From Paenisporosarcina sp. OV554 (GTDB lineage Bacteria > Bacillota > Bacilli > Bacillales_A > Planococcaceae): a DNA stretch of 64,000 nucleotides. The first letter of the stretch is position 1; each line of letters starts with the position of its first letter. The stretch is from the NCBI RefSeq assembly GCF_003058165.1, contig NZ_QBUC01000005.1, positions 151,217-215,216 on the forward strand, in the 5' to 3' direction. The position numbers and the translations under genes were made by a program. Below the pieces are notes generated by a model. It saw only the letters and a list, made by a program, of their open reading frames with translations. It was not told the DNA's origin and made no database searches. Of the stretch, positions 24,021 through 33,078 are shown piece after piece.

Positions 24021-24304
24021 GTTAACAAATAGCAATTAAGATTTGAAATTCTGGCATCTACTCGATGTTTTTGATTAAACTTATTCACACTGGCGCGACT
24101 AAAGGGTCGCAAGGACGTAAAAGAAGGTAGGGTTTACGTTGCTTAAGGAAGACAACCAGTGGACAAATTACCGCGGCACGGAAAGAACGGAACACTTTCT
24201 TAGGAAATTATTCCCCGAATATTCGGGATGAAAAATATCATTCAAAGCTTTATATGTTATCTTGTCTATCAAAGGGGCATGTCCAATCGGGCATGTCCCT
24301 TTTC
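24021..24304 (+). ncRNA. Unassigned structured non-coding RNA
   Basis: A transcript of about 285 nt would run from the promoter at 23986 to a terminator at 24271-24304. Its core is a multibranch closed by CACTGG (about 24088-24093) with CCAGTG (about 24155-24160). Inside are GCGAC/GTCGC around TAAAGG, and ACGTAAA/TTTACGT. A separate CCCGAA/TTCGGG hairpin follows at about 24213-24228. GC is clearly higher than the AT-rich flanks. The next gene (yebC) is on the opposite strand, so it is not an obvious leader. The segment GGACGTAAA recalls the GGACGCAAA of c-di-GMP-I aptamers, but other required parts are not present. Confidence 0.6.
24271..24304 (+). terminator. Terminator of the 24-kb RNA
   Basis: AAGGGGCATG pairs with CATGTCCCTT around a 10-nt loop, followed by TTTT. 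Confidence 0.75.
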
Positions 24305-24372
24305 CAATTTTCACAAGAAAAGTGGAGCGGATTGATCTGTGGAGCTTCTTTTATTTTTCTTAGTATGTAAAA

Positions 24373-24409
24373 ACAAAAAAATCCAACAACCATTTACGGT
24401 GTTGGATTT
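24373..24409 (-). terminator. Intrinsic terminator of yebC
   Basis: AAATCCAACA and TGTTGGATTT pair with an intervening loop; seven A on the + strand make the minus-strand T-tract. Confidence 0.88.
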
Positions 24410-24413
24410 CTCT

Positions 24414-25133
24414 TCATTCGCCTAAATCAACATTATGATAAACTTGTTGAACATCTTCTAAATCTTCTAATGCATCAATCATTTTCTCGAATTGAATTTG
24501 AGCATCCACATCAAGAGGAATGTCGTTTTGCGCAAGCATCGTCAGTTCAGCTACAGTAAAGTCTGTAATTCCTATGGTTTTAAATGCTTCTTGAACTGCA
24601 TGGAACTGATCTGGTTCAGCATAAACAATGACTGATTCTTCTTCTTCTAAAACATCACGTACATCGACGTCCGCTTCGACTAAAAGTTCGAATATTTCAT
24701 CTGCCGTTTTTCCATCAATCCCAATAACAGCCGTTGCATCAAACATGTAAGCCACAGATCCGCTGACACCCATGTTTCCACCGTTTTTACCAAATGCAGC
24801 ACGAACATCTGAAGCTGTACGATTGACGTTATTTGTCAGAGCATCAACGATAACCATTGAGCCATTTGGTCCGAAGCCTTCATAACGTAGTTCATCATAA
24901 CTTTCTTCTGATCCGCCTTTTGCTTTTTCAATGGCACGATCGACAATTGCTTTTGGCACACTATATGTTTTTGCGCGTTCTAAAACAATTTTTAATGCTC
25001 GGTTAGACTCTGGATCTGGTTCACCTTGTTTTGCAGCTACATATATTTCGCGTCCAAACTTAGCATAGATTCGACTTGTATTTGAATCTTTTGAAGCTTT
25101 CTTTTCTTTAATATTATTCCACTTACGTCCCAT
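24414..25133 (-). CDS. yebC: YebC/PmpR-family protein (TACO1-like)
   Basis: This 239-aa protein belongs to the YebC/TACO1 family, described as transcriptional regulators and more recently as translation factors that relieve ribosome stalling. Typical segments are [20 protein letters not shown] at the N-terminus, then [36 protein letters not shown] (about residues 77-98) and [18 protein letters not shown] (about 110-127). Full length for the family. GGGAAGAGAG precedes ATG 25133. It is monocistronic, with the terminator at 24373. Confidence 0.93.
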   Translation of the reverse strand: MGRKWNNIKEKKASKDSNTSRIYAKFGREIYVAAKQGEPDPESNRALKIVLERAKTYSVPKAIVDRAIEKAKGGSEESYDELRYEGFGPNGSMVIVDALTNNVNRTASDVRAAFGKNGGNMGVSGSVAYMFDATAVIGIDGKTADEIFELLVEADVDVRDVLEEEESVIVYAEPDQFHAVQEAFKTIGITDFTVAELTMLAQNDIPLDVDAQIQFEKMIDALEDLEDVQQVYHNVDLGE

Positions 25134-25302
25134 TTCGATTCACTCTCTTCCCGGTGTGTCTATCTAAATAATGATAATTTCATACCATATACTTTACGCT
25201 TGCTCACTGTTGCATTATACACCAAGAGCTTAATAATTTTCGAGTGAAATCCCAAAAAAGACTTCTGTTTTATCCTAATAATGCTAGTTGAATATGAACT
25301 CA

Positions 25303-25332
25303 TAAAAAAAGACTAACTCATTTGAGATAGTC
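25303..25332 (-). terminator. Intrinsic terminator of the 56-aa gene
   Basis: GACTA(T)CTCA and TGAG(T)TAGTC pair on the minus strand, followed by seven T. Confidence 0.85.
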
Positions 25333-25341
25333 CATTGATCA

Positions 25342-25512
25342 TTAGAGACCTTCTGTATTAATGCGGGGTTGCGTCACCACAGTCTCTGTATTTTCATTTT
25401 TCTCTTCTGAAACATCGTTTGATGAAAGTTTAACATTTTTTGTTTCATTATCCTTACGAGTAATGGTTTTATCATCATGATTGTGTTTGTCTTTATTTTT
25501 ATTATCGGGCAT
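25342..25512 (-). CDS. Small hydrophilic protein of unknown function
   Basis: This 56-aa protein (MPDNKNKDKHNHDDKTITRK at the start, QPRINTEGL at the end) is rich in Lys, Asp, Asn and Thr and probably disordered. A strong RBS (AAGGAGG, 8 nt) precedes ATG 25512 and a clear terminator follows the stop, so it is a real gene. I do not recognise a family. It could be a small stress- or spore-related protein of the kind common in Bacillales. Confidence 0.72.
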   Translation of the reverse strand: MPDNKNKDKHNHDDKTITRKDNETKNVKLSSNDVSEEKNENTETVVTQPRINTEGL

Positions 25513-25970
25513 GCATATTCCTCCTTCGAATCATTTATAGAATGTAGTTTGGTTTAGGTATACCCGGAATTCACTTTTATCACACGCTTCAAGCGCTTGA
25601 ATGCTTATTTTTGTTGTTTCGGTTAAGATATATCATTCAATTCTAGAGAGCTGGGTGTCCCTCGCGAAATAAAAAGACGAATGATTTTTATTAAAAATAA
25701 TTAAATCGTTCGACTTTTAACTAAAAATTCACTTGAATCTATGAATTTTGTAAGTTAGTATTGTCAAATAGAGAATTAGGAAGGTCATTCTGTGAATTCC
25801 TATAAACACATCATAATAGTAAAAGGAGTAGATTATGAAAACTAAAAATAGATGGTTGTTAAATCATAAGCGAAGTTGAATTTACTCTGTAGTTAGTTCA
25901 TGATTGCGATATAAGAAAAGCAGGATCAATTAATATTTCCATAAAAGAAAAAAGGAAAGTTGGAGAATTC
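25513..25970. other. Intergenic region upstream of fhs
   Basis: This gap of about 460 bp contains an imperfect AT-rich hairpin (about 25672-25720, AGACGAATGATTT against AAATCGTTCGACT), a good RBS with a 14-codon ORF (25835-25879) and the fhs promoter region. No riboswitch consensus is recognised. Confidence 0.5.
25835..25879 (+). CDS. 14-residue ORF with a strong RBS, possible leader peptide
   Basis: ATG 25835 is preceded by AAAAGGAGT at ideal spacing and encodes MKTKNRWLLNHKRS before TGA. It lies about 90 bp before fhs in the same direction. It might be a leader peptide, a decayed gene or chance. No attenuator hairpin is evident between it and fhs. Confidence 0.25.
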   Translation: MKTKNRWLLNHKRS

Positions 25971-27635
25971 ATGTCGTTTACAGACTTATCCATTGCTACG
26001 AATGCAACGATGTTACCGATACAGGAAATTGCTGATAAAGCAGGAATACCACGAAAGGCACTTGAATTATACGGAAATTATAAAGCCAAGATTGACGTCC
26101 ATTCTCTGCCACCTGTGACTACTCAAGGCCAAGTCGTCTTAGTTACTGCCATCAGCCCAACACCTGCTGGTGAAGGAAAATCGACGGTTACGGTAGGACT
26201 TGCTGATGCATTTAATCAACTAAATGAGTCTGTCATCGTCGCAATGCGTGAACCATCGCTAGGACCTGTTATGGGAATGAAAGGCGGAGCAACTGGCGGC
26301 GGATTCGCACAAGTATTGCCGATGGAAGACATCAATCTTCATTTCACCGGAGATATACATGCCATCACATCAGCAAATAATGCATTATCCGCGCTTATCG
26401 ATAATCATTTACATCAAGGTAATGCACTAAATTTAGATCCAAGAAGAATTGCGTGGAAACGAGTTCTTGATATGAATGACCGTGCATTAAGACAAGTAAC
26501 TATAGGTTTAGGCGGTCCACTACAAGGAGTTCCTAGACAAGATGGATTTGATATCACCGTGGCCTCTGAAATTATGGCAGTCTTATGCTTGGCAACAAGC
26601 CTCGAAGATTTGAAAGAGCGCCTTGCTCAAATGGTCATTGCTTATACATATGATAAAGAACCCGTAACTGTACGACAATTAGGTGTTGAAGGTGCTCTCA
26701 CATTGCTATTAAAAGATGCATTCAAGCCGAACTTGGTGCAAACCATTGAAGGTACTCCTGCAATCATTCACGGTGGTCCTTTTGCAAATATTGCCCATGG
26801 CTGTAATTCTTTGATGGCAACAAATACCGCTAGAAGACTGGCAGATATCGTCGTAACGGAAGCTGGGTTTGGGGCAGATTTAGGTGCTGAGAAATTCATG
26901 CACATTAAATCAAGAAAAGGTAACTTCCACCCAGATGCCGTAGTCATTGTTGCGACCGTACGTGCCCTCAAGATGCATGGGGGTGTTGAGAAGAATCAAC
27001 TTACACAACCAAATGCTGATGCTGTGAAACGCGGGATGTCGAACTTAGCAAAACACGTAGATACGATTCGTCAATTTGGTATTGAACCAGTCGTTGCATT
27101 AAACCGTTTTACAGCAGATGCACAAGATGAGTTACAAGAAGTTATGAAATGGGCTAAATCACAAAGTGTTCAGATTGCATTGACCAATGTATGGGAGCAA
27201 GGTGGTAAAGGTGGACTTGAATTAGCTAAGCTTGTTAAAGAAGAATTAGCTAAACCGAAAAACTTTACTATGCTTTATGATGAAACCGATTCGGTCGAAG
27301 AAAAACTTCGAATTATTGTTCAACAAGTATATGGTGGGACTGACATTCAGTTAACAGATAGTGCCAAGAAAAAGCTGGTAGAACTAAAAAAATATGGCTG
27401 GGATGCATTGCCAATTTGTATGGCCAAAACTCAATATTCTCTTTCTGATCAGCCTTCCCTTCATGGGCGTCCTGAAGGGTTTACCATTACCATCCGGGAC
27501 ATTATCCCGAAACTCGGTGCTGGCTTCTTAGTCTGTCTAACGGGTGACATCATGACCATGCCAGGTTTACCAAAACAACCTGCCGCATTGAATATGGATG
27601 TTGACTCAGATGGTAATGCGGTCGGATTATTTTAA
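25971..27635 (+). CDS. fhs: Formate--tetrahydrofolate ligase
   Basis: This 554-aa enzyme makes 10-formyltetrahydrofolate from formate, THF and ATP, feeding purine and formyl-Met synthesis. The P-loop [10 protein letters not shown] is at residues 63-72. Other family blocks include [18 protein letters not shown] (about 95-112), [11 protein letters not shown] and the C-terminal [12 protein letters not shown] with NMDVD. Full length for the family (about 555-560 aa). The start follows GGAAAGTTGGAG. It is monocistronic, ending at a perfect hairpin. Confidence 0.96.
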   Translation: MSFTDLSIATNATMLPIQEIADKAGIPRKALELYGNYKAKIDVHSLPPVTTQGQVVLVTAISPTPAGEGKSTVTVGLADAFNQLNESVIVAMREPSLGPVMGMKGGATGGGFAQVLPMEDINLHFTGDIHAITSANNALSALIDNHLHQGNALNLDPRRIAWKRVLDMNDRALRQVTIGLGGPLQGVPRQDGFDITVASEIMAVLCLATSLEDLKERLAQMVIAYTYDKEPVTVRQLGVEGALTLLLKDAFKPNLVQTIEGTPAIIHGGPFANIAHGCNSLMATNTARRLADIVVTEAGFGADLGAEKFMHIKSRKGNFHPDAVVIVATVRALKMHGGVEKNQLTQPNADAVKRGMSNLAKHVDTIRQFGIEPVVALNRFTADAQDELQEVMKWAKSQSVQIALTNVWEQGGKGGLELAKLVKEELAKPKNFTMLYDETDSVEEKLRIIVQQVYGGTDIQLTDSAKKKLVELKKYGWDALPICMAKTQYSLSDQPSLHGRPEGFTITIRDIIPKLGAGFLVCLTGDIMTMPGLPKQPAALNMDVDSDGNAVGLF

Positions 27636-27663
27636 TTTAAATTACCTTCGTTTATGAATGAAC

Positions 27664-27698
27664 AAAACCGGTACGGGAGATCTCCCGCACCGGTTTTT
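27664..27698. terminator. Bidirectional terminator between fhs and the 5'-nucleotidase gene
   Basis: AAAACCGGT(A)CGGGAGA pairs with TCTCCCG(C)ACCGGTTTT almost without a loop, with T-run on the + strand. Confidence 0.9.
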
Positions 27699-29090
27699 CT
27701 ATACGTTCATTTTAGTTTTCTGTTTCCATCGGTTATCCATCGCACGCTCCACAAAATCTGTTTGGTTACCATATTGACGGATGACGTCTTTGATTTCTTC
27801 TGCTTGGTATTGATCATTGCGGTTGTTCGCAAGTGATGCATAGCCTGAACCGCGCTGTAAATAATCAGAGCTTGCTACTGAATACCAAACATCATCTTCC
27901 ATCGTTTGTCCTCCAATGGTGACCACTTCGATTACTTTGCCGTTATGTACGATATCAGCACCGGAAATATGAAGTCTTCCCACGAATTTTCCTCTGAATC
28001 CAGGACCTCTGCCATCTGCCAAACAAACTTGGACATCCAGTGATTGCTCAAGAGCTAATTTGATGTCTTTTCCTTTCACTTCAAACGACGTTGGATTTAA
28101 AGGAGATGGACAGATTTCAATTAGCTTTTTATTGGAAATATCGTTAAAGACACCCGCATTGACAATACCACTGTTAATAAGACCAATATCGCACTTCAAC
28201 ATGTCTTTTAACCCGTCCGCAATTAGGTTAGTCAATGGATTTTCCTCAAGCACATCATGCCAAAGAGGATGACTGATTGTATAGAGGGGCTTGCTCAACG
28301 TTTCAATAGCTATTTCTTTATTATCCTTAAGAATAGCCAGTACACGCTCATCTTCCTTCCCGTGTTCGGTAGAAAGAGTGGCCGAATGAAGCAATTCTAT
28401 GTGTCTATTCGGATTCACTTCTAATTCCACAACTCCTAAATATTCTCCGTACTTCCCTGCACTGTTCATAATTGTGCCATTGACGATTTTTGCTTCTTTG
28501 TAAAGTTGGTGATCGTGTGCAGAAAGGATAACATCTATTTGGGGCATATCTTTCGCTAGGTCTTCGTCGGCTACAGTTCCGATATGGCTAAGCAAAATAC
28601 ACAAATCGTACTTACCTTCATTTCGTTCAATCACATTCGCAATCGCAACCTGATAAGGATGCACATGAATCCCTAGACCTTCATTGAACACACCCATATC
28701 TGGTGAAGAGCCCGTAATCAGTATACGCAATCCATTTTTATTGATAATCGTACTCGTAACTACTCCCTTGACGTTGCTTAATTCTTTTCTCACTAAGTTG
28801 TTGCTAATGAACGGGACAGAACTGTGGGTTGCCATATGTTCAAGCGTATCCATGCCATTGAACATTTCATTGTTCCCTATAGTCAATGCATTGTATCCCA
28901 CTTCTTCCAGCAGTTCAATTGCCGCTATTCCTCTCGTACCTTGCAATTCGATGCTTTTAAAGTCAGCGAAATCCCCACCATCTAGAATTAAAGTATTGTC
29001 ATCTTTATGCTGCGCAATCAATGTCGCGATTTTTGAAAAGTTTTCAAAGTTACTATGTATGTCATTAGTATGTAGAATTTTTAGTTTCAT
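27699..29090 (-). CDS. Bifunctional metallophosphatase/5'-nucleotidase (YunD-like)
   Basis: This 463-aa protein has an N-terminal calcineurin-type metallophosphatase domain with metal ligands in LHTNDIHSNFENF (about residues 5-17), GGDFADFKS (about 38-46), GNNEMFNG and LSAHDHQLY, and a C-terminal 5'-nucleotidase substrate domain (from about 280). Length matches B. subtilis YunD (462 aa). No signal peptide is present, so it probably acts in the cytoplasm on UMP-like or sugar nucleotides; the substrate is not determined. GGGGGAC precedes ATG 29090. Confidence 0.88.
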   Translation of the reverse strand: MKLKILHTNDIHSNFENFSKIATLIAQHKDDNTLILDGGDFADFKSIELQGTRGIAAIELLEEVGYNALTIGNNEMFNGMDTLEHMATHSSVPFISNNLVRKELSNVKGVVTSTIINKNGLRILITGSSPDMGVFNEGLGIHVHPYQVAIANVIERNEGKYDLCILLSHIGTVADEDLAKDMPQIDVILSAHDHQLYKEAKIVNGTIMNSAGKYGEYLGVVELEVNPNRHIELLHSATLSTEHGKEDERVLAILKDNKEIAIETLSKPLYTISHPLWHDVLEENPLTNLIADGLKDMLKCDIGLINSGIVNAGVFNDISNKKLIEICPSPLNPTSFEVKGKDIKLALEQSLDVQVCLADGRGPGFRGKFVGRLHISGADIVHNGKVIEVVTIGGQTMEDDVWYSVASSDYLQRGSGYASLANNRNDQYQAEEIKDVIRQYGNQTDFVERAMDNRWKQKTKMNV

Positions 29091-29297
29091 AATGTCCCCC
29101 AGCTATTTTTCACTCTCTTTTAATACATTCTAAAAAACTTTTTAATAATTTTATCATGTGGTAATATTATCATATATGTGTATTTTTTGTAAAAAATTAT
29201 ATTAACACACTTTAAGTATTTTGGACATTTAGAGTTCAATAAAGCAACTCAATAATCATTCTTAAATAAGGTAGAGTGAGCAAAAAGGAGAAATAAT

Positions 29298-30113
29298 ATG
29301 GAAAACTTAAAAACAACATTAACTAGTGTAATCGCTGGGGAAGTAACTCATATATCAATACATATTCTTGATGAAATGATTGAAAATATTGGCACGACCG
29401 ACCCTGTCGTAAGAGATCAACTTATTTTTAGTGCATTTTGTAAACTGATATTCGAAGATCTTTTTGAAAAAGAGCAGTTGGAATATATATTGAACTCTCT
29501 ATTAAAAAATAGTTCATTGTTTTTCGATTTAGAAAATTCATCGCCAGATTCTGTCTTTACGCGTTCATTCACGTCTCTCATCTTTGCAGCAATTTTAGAA
29601 TATGATGTAACCAAACAAATACTTGATGAAGGTATCGTTCGACAAGTCATTAATGCTTCACATGACTATATGATGAACGAACAGGATTTGAGAGGTTATG
29701 TACAAGATAAAGGATGGGCACATGCCGTCGCCCATGGAGCTGATTTATTGGAATCACTAATCAAACATCCGTTGTCAACAGAAGCAGATGCACGAAAAGT
29801 ACTCAAACATATTGCTCGATTCCTCACTATTGCAGTCGGTTATCAAGACGATGAAGAAGAACGATTAGCTCGTGCATTTGTCACTTTAGCCACTCACCAT
29901 TTAACTGATGAAATTATTTCGGATTGGCTTTATTCGCTTGATCGCTCTCTTAGAGAAAAAAGGGCAAACGATCATGGAGAATTGCAACCATACTATGCAC
30001 AACTTTCTTTTAAGAATTTTTTGAAATCAGCTTTCTTTTTGTTTGAGAAACAGCTGGACAGTAAACCTTTGCAACATACTATCAAACAAGTTGTCTGTAA
30101 ACTTATCCATTAA
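29298..30113 (+). CDS. DUF2785 domain protein
   Basis: This 271-aa helical protein carries the DUF2785 signature DLRGYVQDKGWAHAVAHGADLL (about residues 130-151, seen as DLRGYVQDKGW then AHAVAHGADL). The family is widespread in Bacillota and has no known function. No membrane helix or signal peptide is seen. AAAAAGGAG precedes ATG 29298. It is monocistronic, and no clear terminator follows before the convergent ZIP gene. Confidence 0.85.
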   Translation: MENLKTTLTSVIAGEVTHISIHILDEMIENIGTTDPVVRDQLIFSAFCKLIFEDLFEKEQLEYILNSLLKNSSLFFDLENSSPDSVFTRSFTSLIFAAILEYDVTKQILDEGIVRQVINASHDYMMNEQDLRGYVQDKGWAHAVAHGADLLESLIKHPLSTEADARKVLKHIARFLTIAVGYQDDEEERLARAFVTLATHHLTDEIISDWLYSLDRSLREKRANDHGELQPYYAQLSFKNFLKSAFFLFEKQLDSKPLQHTIKQVVCKLIH

Positions 30114-30152
30114 CAAAATCTCGTAATCTCAGCGGGGTGTATTTTGTATAAG

Positions 30153-30929
30153 TTAAATAAAAGCGAAATATACTCCAATTACACCAAAACCAAAGAGTGC
30201 AAGGAAGAAAACTTTCGTTGACTTAGAGTCTTTAATCGAGTCAGTCAGAATTTCTTTTACCGTCACCATATAGATCATCCCAATAGATAAGCTGATGAAA
30301 ACCGACCAGAAAACCGGACTATCGATGCCTAAAAAATTCCCGAAATATGCACCAACCCCCACTGGTAAGGCTACAATAAGAGAAAAAAAGATCAATGTCC
30401 AGATGCCCAGACCAGCGATAAATAATGGAGTAAATACAATAATCCCTTCAGGAACGTTATGAAGAAATATTGTTTGAAGGATGGAAAAGCTTAAAGTGGA
30501 GTCTTGATTAGAACCTAACGTGATTCCTATTGGAAGGTTATGAAGTGAAATACTTAACATTAGCATCGCCCCAGTGTATAAGGGATTACGCTTTTCTTTA
30601 TTTTCTGGAAGTACCCTTTGAATCATAAACGATTTATGTATGACCTTAAATAAAGTAACGCCTATTAAAAATCCCAAAATAAAAGTAAACCAATTGCCTA
30701 ACTCGATTGCTTCAGGAGCAATTTCAAAACTTATTAATCCAAGAATTAAACCTGCGCAAATACTGTAAACAGTATCGATTCGCTTCTGAAATCCTTTTAA
30801 AATCCAGGCAATAATCCCCCCGATACTAAAACCTAACGCTGTACATAAATACCCAACCACCCATATAGAAGAAATGTTTACCACCCTTATGATATTTGTT
30901 TCTATGTTTATATGGGTTTTTGTCTGCAT
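30153..30929 (-). CDS. ZIP-family divalent metal transporter
   Basis: This 258-aa protein has seven to eight membrane helices with ZIP hallmarks: LSISLHNLPIGITLG in helix 4 (about residues 129-143; His and Asn ligands) and FLHNVPEGIIVFTPL in helix 5 (about 160-174; His, Pro-Glu-Gly). It imports zinc, iron or manganese. Both conserved HNxPxG-type motifs are intact. The start is uncertain: ATG 30929 has no clear RBS and a GTG about 14 codons later (after AAGGGTGG) is possible. Confidence 0.85.
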   Translation of the reverse strand: MQTKTHINIETNIIRVVNISSIWVVGYLCTALGFSIGGIIAWILKGFQKRIDTVYSICAGLILGLISFEIAPEAIELGNWFTFILGFLIGVTLFKVIHKSFMIQRVLPENKEKRNPLYTGAMLMLSISLHNLPIGITLGSNQDSTLSFSILQTIFLHNVPEGIIVFTPLFIAGLGIWTLIFFSLIVALPVGVGAYFGNFLGIDSPVFWSVFISLSIGMIYMVTVKEILTDSIKDSKSTKVFFLALFGFGVIGVYFAFI

Positions 30930-30963
30930 TTATGAAAACTACCGTAGATGCCGAAACCAAGCG

Positions 30964-30994
30964 AAAAAAAAAGGGCTTCCCAAAATAGGGTTAC
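30964..30994 (-). terminator. Probable weak terminator of the 31-kb membrane gene
   Basis: On the minus strand GGTAACCC and GGGAAGCC can pair imperfectly around TATTTT and are followed by nine T. Confidence 0.5.
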
Positions 30995-31000
30995 CTTCTG

Positions 31001-31555
31001 TTAATATTCATCATAAGGCACTTCGAGTTTCATCACCTTTTGGTAAATTTCACTTTTCACCTTTCCATCTACTATTCCGGATCCAATAAAACTGAAAGTA
31101 TAACCATCTTTAAACTCGAAAATATAGTTTTCTTCGCGATTTGTTTTTTCGTCGTACATTTCGTGTGTCACTTTCGCAAGGTCTTCCCACTGGTATTCAA
31201 CCTTAGAACCCAAGATCGGATTATTTTTGATAAAGTCCTTATGGAGATATACGTAGTTTTGAACACCTAAGCTGAAAATGGTGATGAAGCCAACTACCGC
31301 CATGAACCCTAGCAACATATTTAACATTTTGGATTTTGAAAAATACATTGCACATAGAAAAACGATCACAACTGCAAAAGCTAAACCATACATCATCATA
31401 CTTGTACCTTTCGGAATAAAGACAACTTTATCAGGAGTATCCGATAGTGTAACAGAAACAATCATGGGTGTCAGCATGATAACAAAAGGGGCTATTATTA
31501 ATAAAAGTAAGGAAAAAATCCAAAATTTACTTTTATCTTCCGTGTAATCCATCAT
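31001..31555 (-). CDS. Membrane protein of unknown function with C-terminal soluble domain
   Basis: This protein of about 184 aa has three membrane helices in the first 110 residues (FWIFSLLLLIIAPFVIML; MMMYGLAFAVVIVFLCAMYF; LLGFMAVVGFITIFSLGV) followed by about 75 soluble residues (VEYQWEDLAKVTHEMYDEK... YIFEFKDGYTFSFIGSG) that look like a PH-like beta domain. I do not recognise a named family. ATG 31555 or 31552 follows AGAGGAGAG, and the frame to 31618 lacks an RBS. Confidence 0.7.
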   Translation of the reverse strand: MMDYTEDKSKFWIFSLLLLIIAPFVIMLTPMIVSVTLSDTPDKVVFIPKGTSMMMYGLAFAVVIVFLCAMYFSKSKMLNMLLGFMAVVGFITIFSLGVQNYVYLHKDFIKNNPILGSKVEYQWEDLAKVTHEMYDEKTNREENYIFEFKDGYTFSFIGSGIVDGKVKSEIYQKVMKLEVPYDEY

Positions 31556-31645
31556 ATCTCTCCTCTTTAAGTTTCTGATTTTAATGTAATAGATCATCCT
31601 ATACTTGTAAATTATCACCTGTTTATACTATACTTTTCCTCTTAT

Positions 31646-31691
31646 TAAAAAAGCACCAATTAAGATAAATTCATCTTAATTGGTGCTTTTC
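31646..31691 (-). terminator. Terminator of the 21-kb flagellar operon
   Basis: AAAAGCACCAATTAAGAT and ATCTTAATTGGTGCTTTT form a perfect 18-bp stem, with a minus-strand T-run. It lies downstream of the PilZ gene. Confidence 0.93.
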
Positions 31692-31724
31692 AATGTCCTT
31701 CTCCAAGCGAAGTGGTTGATCTAA

Positions 31725-32075
31725 CTAATCAACCAACATTCCTCTTCGTTGGCGAATTTGGTAAGCATTTAATTGCTTAAATAGTTGTGAAGATTTTTCC
31801 TTATCCACTACAAAATCAATTCCGTATTCAATTTCATCCGTTTTTCTAGACTTGCGAATAATAGAACCATCCATTGTAAAAGGGATATCTAAAATCTCAA
31901 AACGACATTCTACTTTAGCAAGTAGCGAAATCTCGATTGATGAAGAAAATCCTAAGCCTTTCACACTAAGGTTATCAATACTTAGGAACATTGACTCTCC
32001 TCCATGTACTAAAAGCTGTCCACTTAACGATCTCTCAAAATTCACTCGAAAAAATTCACGACGATTTTCGCTCAT
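31725..32075 (-). CDS. PilZ-domain c-di-GMP receptor, last gene of the flagellar operon
   Basis: This 116-aa stand-alone PilZ protein has both c-di-GMP-binding motifs: RxxxR (Arg6-EFF-Arg10) and N/DxSxxG (Asn35-L-Ser37-VK-Gly40). It should therefore bind c-di-GMP, and such proteins (YcgR/YpfA type) slow or stop flagellar rotation or adjust export. It lacks the YcgR-N domain. It is 26 bp downstream of yaaR and ends the operon. Since the operon leader is a c-di-GMP riboswitch, c-di-GMP may act on both transcription and function. The target is unknown. Confidence 0.88.
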   Translation of the reverse strand: MSENRREFFRVNFERSLSGQLLVHGGESMFLSIDNLSVKGLGFSSSIEISLLAKVECRFEILDIPFTMDGSIIRKSRKTDEIEYGIDFVVDKEKSSQLFKQLNAYQIRQRRGMLVD

Positions 32076-32101
32076 TACGTTTCCCCCATTTACATCACTA
32101 A

Positions 32102-32539
32102 TTACATATATATATTAATTAGCATCCCTTTGATTTCTCCAACCATCTGAAGAATGTCAATACCTTCCTTTTCATTATTTAACACTTCCTCGTGAAGTTC
32201 AATAAGTTTTTGATCAATTACTTCAACTAATTGATGATTTTTCATACCACCACTAGGGCTAAAGCTTTGTTTATCGGATAATTGCAAACCATAACTCAAT
32301 GATTCTCCTATGAATTGCTTTACTAAATTCTTATAATCAACGAGATTTTCTATTGTTTTTTGTTTCGTAAGCTTCTGTCCTTGTGCATCCACACGAGTCA
32401 TTAATTGATTTAAAGATTCCAGCTGCAATTTTGACTGAGATTTTTTTATTACTGCAGAAAAAGACTCCGTGTATTTATTTTCTACAGCACTTTTATTAAG
32501 CCTGTCGCTTGGAAATTTTGTTTGCCCTTCAATACGCAA
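32102..32539 (-). CDS. YaaR-family protein (DUF327)
   Basis: This 145-aa helical protein matches the YaaR/DUF327 family: LNQLMTRVDAQGQKLTKQ (about residues 41-58), YKNLVKQFIGESLSYG and IDQKLIELHEEVL, ending in VGEIKGMLINIYM. The family has no settled function. In B. subtilis yaaR is elsewhere (near yaaQ/holB); here it lies in the flagellar operon between swrB and pilZ. The TTG start at 32539 is chosen because ATGAGGTG lies 6 nt upstream; GTG 32548 is an alternative. Confidence 0.8.
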   Translation of the reverse strand: MRIEGQTKFPSDRLNKSAVENKYTESFSAVIKKSQSKLQLESLNQLMTRVDAQGQKLTKQKTIENLVDYKNLVKQFIGESLSYGLQLSDKQSFSPSGGMKNHQLVEVIDQKLIELHEEVLNNEKEGIDILQMVGEIKGMLINIYM

Positions 32540-32554
32540 ATGAAGCACCTCATT

Positions 32555-33073
32555 TTACTTATTATAGCTTTGCTTTTTGATCAACATATTTATGACAAGT
32601 TCTACTTCTCCTTGATCAATCTTTAGTACTTTTGTTATTTGTGTGGGTGAAAAACCTTGTTTATATAATTTTGATATTTTTTCGTTTTCTAGTTCTTTCT
32701 CATTCGAATAAAAGTCATTTGTCTGTTCCTCATCGCCTTGGTTATCAATCGTATTTACATTGGTAGGTGCTATCATCAAGCTAGTATCTAGTTGTTCTTC
32801 TAATAGTCGAATTCTCTCGTCAAGCTTACTCTCTTTCACTTTGATATAATCAACGAGTTTATGATAGAGTTCATCATTTTCTTTTTCTATGCTAGTTACA
32901 AACTCCTCCATACTTTGATGAATGGCTTCCGTATCCTGTAACATTTGTGTCCTTTTTTGTTTAAACTGAGTCAAAACGATAAATGACCTGATATTCACTA
33001 AAATCACTAAAATAACTAATCCAATTAGTAACCAATCCAAGGGTATCACCTTAACCTTCTGAACCTTATTCAA
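32555..33073 (-). CDS. swrB: SwrB-like (YlxL) membrane-anchored coiled-coil protein
   Basis: This 172-aa protein has one N-terminal membrane helix (PLDWLLIGLVILVILVNI, residues 11-28), a coiled-coil (about 40-95) and a C-terminal helix-turn-helix-like segment GFSPTQITKVLKIDQGEVEL (about 139-158). This architecture and the position directly after sigD match B. subtilis SwrB, which promotes FliP-dependent activation of hook-basal-body assembly. Sequence similarity is only moderate, as usual for SwrB. It starts 5 nt after the sigD stop. Confidence 0.75.
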   Translation of the reverse strand: MNKVQKVKVIPLDWLLIGLVILVILVNIRSFIVLTQFKQKRTQMLQDTEAIHQSMEEFVTSIEKENDELYHKLVDYIKVKESKLDERIRLLEEQLDTSLMIAPTNVNTIDNQGDEEQTNDFYSNEKELENEKISKLYKQGFSPTQITKVLKIDQGEVELVINMLIKKQSYNK

Positions 33074-33078
33074 AAAAC

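Noticed and set aside
24021..24304. Reading the 24-kb RNA as a second c-di-GMP-I riboswitch
   Set aside because: It has GGACGTAAA and a nearby closing helix, but ACGTAAA pairs with TTTACGT in this RNA, and the GCAAAGCC, tetraloop receptor and GGTTGCC parts seen at 53.25 kb are missing.
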